Part shown: one piece after another, positions 6,374 through 9,079 of the stretch | Layout of the letters: every line of letters starts with the position of its first letter | How positions within the stretch are numbered: the stretch's first letter is position 1 | Assembly: GCA_003510525.1 (NCBI GenBank) | Contig: DOMD01000162.1 | Coordinates: forward strand, 1-9,079 | Origin: Candidatus Omnitrophota bacterium | Lineage (GTDB): Bacteria > Omnitrophota > Gorgyraeia > Gygaellales > UBA12090 | Direction of reading: 5' to 3' | Length of the DNA: 9,079 nucleotides | Position numbers and translations under genes: made by a program | Notes under the pieces: generated by a model | What the model saw: only the letters and a program-made list of their open reading frames with translations | The model's database searches: none | Told to the model about the DNA's origin: nothing

Positions 6374-7057
6374 ATGCATTATTTAATTCAAATATTGCTT
6401 AATCCCAAAGTATTTTATTCTTTCTTAACCGTATTAATCGCGGGTGCCGTTTTAGCGGTGCTAAACTATATTCTCCTGTCAAAAAAGCAGAATCAGCTCT
6501 TTGAGGATGAAAAATTAAAGATACGCGACTACTGGCAGAAGCAGATACTTGACCATAGCAATAAGAATGGTGAGCTTTCTAAGAAAATAGAATTACTCAC
6601 GGCTAAAGCGGACGAACAGGCCAAACAGATAGAATCGCTTAACAAGCTCGAGGAAAGCATAAAAATTAAAGAGGCCTTACGTAATGAGATATCCGCCAAG
6701 GAAAAGCTTCAGCTTGAGTTTAAGGATTCCGAAGGACAGCTGCTGGAAATTAAGAATATCTTGAGTTCAAAAGAAAAAGAATTCTCCCGGGCGATGAATG
6801 AGTTAAAAGAGGCCTTACGCCTCAAAGAAGAAGAGCTGAAAACGCGGACGCTTGAAGATGATATGACAACGCGGAGATTGAAGAGCGCTCAAGAGCAGTT
6901 ATTCCTCTCCCAAAACGAGCTTAAGCTTACGCGCGAGGCTTGCGTTGATTTAAAGGATATGAATCTTGACTTCGAGCGTCAGGTGGATGCCCTGCATCAA
7001 GCCCTGGCTTTAGAGAAAACCCTGCACCAATGCCCCAGGAACGAAATCAAACCCTAA
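6374..7057 (+). CDS. membrane-anchored coiled-coil protein, unknown function
   Basis: I do not recognise a family. The 227-residue product has a hydrophobic helix at about residues 13-36 (VFYSFLTVLIAGAVLAVLNYILL) followed directly by positive residues (KK), so a short N-terminus outside and a long cytoplasmic tail is plausible. From about residue 38 to 218 it is almost entirely a Lys/Glu/Leu-rich coiled coil with heptad-like spacing; the pentapeptide KEALR occurs twice (residues 99-103 and 145-149), encoded by the same 14 bases both times. Two cysteines occur late in the chain. The ATG has no Shine-Dalgarno sequence and no clear promoter follows the upstream inverted repeat, so it may depend on read-through or a promoter hidden in that repeat. 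It could be a structural or scaffolding protein; low-complexity composition makes any family match unreliable. Confidence 0.6.
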   Translation: MHYLIQILLNPKVFYSFLTVLIAGAVLAVLNYILLSKKQNQLFEDEKLKIRDYWQKQILDHSNKNGELSKKIELLTAKADEQAKQIESLNKLEESIKIKEALRNEISAKEKLQLEFKDSEGQLLEIKNILSSKEKEFSRAMNELKEALRLKEEELKTRTLEDDMTTRRLKSAQEQLFLSQNELKLTREACVDLKDMNLDFERQVDALHQALALEKTLHQCPRNEIKP

Positions 7058-7076
7058 ATCCGGCTTCATTTCAATA

Positions 7077-7105
7077 TATACAAACTTTATATTTGATGTT
7101 ATAAT
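7077..7105 (+). promoter_or_regulatory. possible promoter at the RluA-family gene start
   Basis: A perfect TATAAT (7100-7105) lies 17 bases after TATACA (7077-7082, four of six matches to TTGACA). The -10 overlaps the ATG at 7104, so the predicted transcript start (about 7112) would fall inside the gene. Either the promoter reading is chance in AT-rich DNA or the true start codon lies elsewhere. Confidence 0.25.
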
Positions 7106-7727
7106 GACAAAAACGGCAGGATATAAGATAATCTTTGAGGATGATTTTATCCTGGTAGCAGATAAGCCGGCAGGGATGCTTACTGTTCCTACTCCGAAGA
7201 AGGAAAGGCACACCTTAAGTTCTTTGTTAAATGCTTATCCTGGTCATAGGCTGGACCGGGAAACCTCCGGCTTAATTCTCTTTGCCAAGAATAGGCGGAT
7301 ACAGCAGGCCCTTATGGATGCCTTTAAGGAGAAAAGAGTAAAAAAGCGCTATATCGCTTTGGTTCAGGGCAAATTGAAGAGAAAAAACGCGGTGATATCC
7401 AGGCTTGTTCAGGATAATCCTTATGAGCCGGGAAAACACGCGATCACTCAATATAGGCTCCTGGAGGAGAGGGCGGGTTTCTCGGTGGTTGAGGTCATTC
7501 CCCTTACCGGGAGAACCAATCAGATCCGGATTCATTTTAAGCAGATAGGCCATCCCCTGGTTGGGGAAAGGCGTTTTGCCTTTGCCAAAGACTTCCCGAT
7601 AAAATTCAGGAGAACAGCCTTACATTCCGCGAATTTAGAGTTTGAGCATCCGGTAACCGGAAAAAAAATGTCTTTTCATTGCGATCTACCGATGGATATG
7701 CAAAGTTTTTTAGATGCCCACAAATAA
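7104..7727 (+). CDS. RluA-family RNA pseudouridine synthase
   Basis: This enzyme isomerises specific uridines to pseudouridine in rRNA or tRNA. All family signs are in order: motif I ILVADKPAGMLTVPT (about residues 16-30), motif II GHRLDRETSGLILFAK with the catalytic aspartate at residue 51, and motif III LTGRTNQIRIHFKQIGHPLVG (starting near residue 142). At 207 residues it has the catalytic domain only and no N-terminal S4 domain, like the short RluA/TruC-type enzymes; the substrate site cannot be told from sequence. No Shine-Dalgarno sequence precedes the ATG, and no other plausible start lies close before motif I. Its end overlaps or abuts the OsmC-family gene, forming a three-gene operon with the kinase. 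Confidence 0.9.
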   Translation: MTKTAGYKIIFEDDFILVADKPAGMLTVPTPKKERHTLSSLLNAYPGHRLDRETSGLILFAKNRRIQQALMDAFKEKRVKKRYIALVQGKLKRKNAVISRLVQDNPYEPGKHAITQYRLLEERAGFSVVEVIPLTGRTNQIRIHFKQIGHPLVGERRFAFAKDFPIKFRRTALHSANLEFEHPVTGKKMSFHCDLPMDMQSFLDAHK

Positions 7728-8130
7728 AATGTATGAGATTGATGTGTGTTATCAGGATAGCTTTAAATATACGGTCCGATCGCCGAATTATGAGATAAAA
7801 ATAGATTTTCCCAAGGAGGACGGCTTAATAGAAGGGATAACTCCGCCGGCCTTGCTCTTAGCTTCCTTGGGGAGCTGCGCGGCGGTATATTTAGAACGCT
7901 ATCTCAGCGGAGCCAAGATAAAATTCGATAAATTCACCATTAAGGTAAAATCAGAAATCTGTCCGGAGACTCCCCGCTATTTGAAAAATATCGCCCTAAC
8001 AATTAACCTTCCGGGATTAAAATTGGAGCAAAAAAGATATAACGCGCTTTTGGAATTTATCAGGAATTGTCCGGTGCATAATACGTTAAAATATAATCCG
8101 ACGGTGGATATAATACTGGAGGAAAAATGA
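7714..8130 (+). CDS. OsmC/Ohr-family protein
   Basis: OsmC-family proteins are small cytoplasmic dimers, many of which reduce organic hydroperoxides with a pair of cysteines. Both are present here: Cys55 in LLASLGSCAAVYLERY and Cys119 in RNCPVHNTL, in the usual context and about 64 residues apart. The fold signs ITPPALLLASLG and the C-terminal NPTVDIILE strand also fit. Length (138 residues) is normal for OsmC. The start is uncertain: ATG at 7714 overlaps the RluA-family gene by 14 bases, while ATG at 7729, right after that gene's stop, gives a product beginning MYEIDVCYQDSF, which fits the family better. Neither has a Shine-Dalgarno sequence. The stop overlaps the kinase start (ATGA). General OsmC-like rather than Ohr proper is the safer name. 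Confidence 0.85.
   Translation: MPTNKMYEIDVCYQDSFKYTVRSPNYEIKIDFPKEDGLIEGITPPALLLASLGSCAAVYLERYLSGAKIKFDKFTIKVKSEICPETPRYLKNIALTINLPGLKLEQKRYNALLEFIRNCPVHNTLKYNPTVDIILEEK
8118..8122 (+). promoter_or_regulatory. Shine-Dalgarno sequence of the kinase gene
   Basis: GGAGG lies four bases before the ATG at 8127, inside the end of the OsmC-family gene, and supports that start. Confidence 0.8.
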
Positions 8131-9026
8131 GTTTAGTAGTCTTAGGAACGGTGGCGTTGGATACGGTTAAGACCCCTCATGGGAAGAGACATAATATGCT
8201 GGGAGGTTCAGCCGCCCATTTCTCAATGGCCGCGCGGTTTTTTGTGCCGGTGAATCTGGTGGCGGTGGTGGGCGAAGATTTTCCTTTAAACCATATTGAA
8301 TTTCTAAGAAGAAAGGGGATATGCCTGACCTCTTTAAAGAAAGAATCGGGAAAGACCTTTCGCTGGGAAGGCGAATATCATGGGGATATGAATTCCGCCC
8401 TTACCCTGAATACCGAACTTGGGGTGCTTTCTGTTTTTCACCCGGAGGTTACCGCTGAACAGCGTAAAATTAAGTATATTTTTTTAGCCAATGTTGACCC
8501 GGATATTCAGGGACGGCTTTTGGATTCCATACATTCGCCAAAACTCGCCGCCTTAGACAGTATGAATTATTGGATTAAGCATAAACGCGCCTCCTTAGTA
8601 AAGCTCCTTAAGCGGGTGAATATCTTTGTGGCTAATGACGCTGAGGCCAAGGAGTTATCCGGCACACACAGCCTTTTGGACGCGGCCCGTAAATTGCGCG
8701 ATTTAGGTCCGAAGATGATTTTGATAAAAAAGGGCGAACACGGTGTCTTGTTTTATTCAGATGATTTGAACTTTTCCCTGCCGGCCTATCCGGTAAAGAA
8801 GTTGATGGACCCTACCGGGGCGGGAGATTCTTTTGCCGGCGGATTTATGGGATATCTGGCCCAGGCCAAGGCAATCAATAAAGCGGCAATCAAAAAGGCC
8901 ATCGGCTACGGAACTGTGATTGCTTCATTTAATGTTGAAGGATTCGGCTTAGAACGAACCGCGAGGCTTACTCTAAGAGAGATACACCAGCGCTTTCATT
9001 CTTATCGCAAGAATTTAATTCTATAA
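8127..9026 (+). CDS. PfkB/ribokinase-family carbohydrate or nucleoside kinase
   Basis: A 299-residue ATP-dependent kinase of the PfkB family, cytoplasmic. The N-terminal signature LGGSAAHFSMAARFF (about residues 25-39) and VAVVGEDFP form the substrate side. The middle contains DSMNYWI and VANDAEAKEL, typical of the family, and ILIKKGEHGVLFY precedes the ATP site. The C-terminal signature DPTGAGDSFAGGFMGYLA holds the catalytic base Asp234. Length is normal. The substrate cannot be read from the sequence; sugar, sugar phosphate or nucleoside are all possible. The start is well supported by GGAGG four bases upstream, and the ATG overlaps the OsmC-family stop by four bases, so it is translated from the same messenger. 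A palindromic repeat lies 30 bases after the stop. Confidence 0.9.
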   Translation: MSLVVLGTVALDTVKTPHGKRHNMLGGSAAHFSMAARFFVPVNLVAVVGEDFPLNHIEFLRRKGICLTSLKKESGKTFRWEGEYHGDMNSALTLNTELGVLSVFHPEVTAEQRKIKYIFLANVDPDIQGRLLDSIHSPKLAALDSMNYWIKHKRASLVKLLKRVNIFVANDAEAKELSGTHSLLDAARKLRDLGPKMILIKKGEHGVLFYSDDLNFSLPAYPVKKLMDPTGAGDSFAGGFMGYLAQAKAINKAAIKKAIGYGTVIASFNVEGFGLERTARLTLREIHQRFHSYRKNLIL

Positions 9027-9030
9027 CAAT

Positions 9031-9042
9031 TTATAATTATAA
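9031..9042. repeat. 12-bp perfect AT palindrome
   Basis: TTATAATTATAA just after the kinase gene reads the same on both strands. It is AT-only and could be chance, or a boundary element of the repeat that follows. Confidence 0.3.
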
Positions 9043-9056
9043 AGGTTAGGTAAATA

Positions 9057-9079
9057 TAGGGACAGAACAGTGTTCTGTC
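9057..9079. repeat. second copy of the REP/MITE-like palindrome, cut by window end
   Basis: TAGGGACAGAACAGTGTTCTGTC matches the core at 6278-6300 at 20 of 23 positions. GACAGAAC (9061-9068) pairs perfectly with GTTCTGTC (9072-9079) around an AGT loop; the right arm would be expected to continue with CCTA beyond the window. The preceding AGGTTAGGTAAATA faintly resembles the outer arm of the first copy. Confidence 0.7.

Noticed and set aside
6668..6819. Repeated 14-base segment AAAGAGGCCTTACG as a mobile or recombination repeat
   Set aside because: Both copies are in the same frame, encode KEALR and lie in a coiled coil, so a short internal duplication or composition bias explains them.

Overview
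The window looks like a piece of a Gram-negative-type (double-membrane) bacterial chromosome, probably from an uncultured lineage. The type II secretion proteins, the moderate base composition and the protein style remind me of Omnitrophota (former OP3) or a nearby group. That assignment is a recollection-based inference and is not proven by any marker gene here. All convincing genes lie on the + strand. No rRNA, tRNA, CRISPR array or complete insertion sequence is visible.

Region 1 (1-5373) is the end of a type II secretion / type IV pilus-like assembly operon in the order K-L-M-C-D. It holds a 5'-truncated GspK minor pseudopilin, a GspL-like protein (PilM-type actin-like domain, one membrane helix, PilN/GspL-like periplasmic part), a GspM/PilO-like protein, a short GspC/PilP-like protein without a PDZ domain, and a GspD/PilQ-type secretin. 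K, L and M overlap and must be co-transcribed. A strong promoter-like sequence sits just before gspC, so C and D may also be transcribed separately. The secretin frame contains an in-frame TGA at codon 96, inside its N-terminal domain, with conserved sequence continuing in the same frame on both sides. The secretin also ends in a domain resembling the C-terminal domain of TonB, which is not a usual secretin feature.

Region 2 (5374-7057) holds a promoter-like region, a small multi-helix membrane protein of the 'conserved TM helix' (MscS-associated) type with a strong Shine-Dalgarno sequence, a 158-bp gap almost filled by three nested inverted repeats, and a membrane-anchored coiled-coil protein of unknown function.

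Region 3 (7104-9026) is a compact housekeeping-like operon: an RluA-family pseudouridine synthase, an OsmC-family protein with both conserved cysteines, and a PfkB-family sugar/nucleoside kinase. Neighbouring genes overlap or nearly touch.

The most notable non-coding signal is a short palindrome (consensus TAGGGAYAGAACA...TTCTGTC) seen twice: at the heart of the nested repeat at 6229-6352, and at the right edge of the window (9057-9079). The two copies agree at 20 of 23 positions. They look like a dispersed REP/MITE-type element. I found no clearly new multi-gene system; the best candidates for follow-up are the secretin-TonB-like fusion, its in-frame stop, and the palindrome family.
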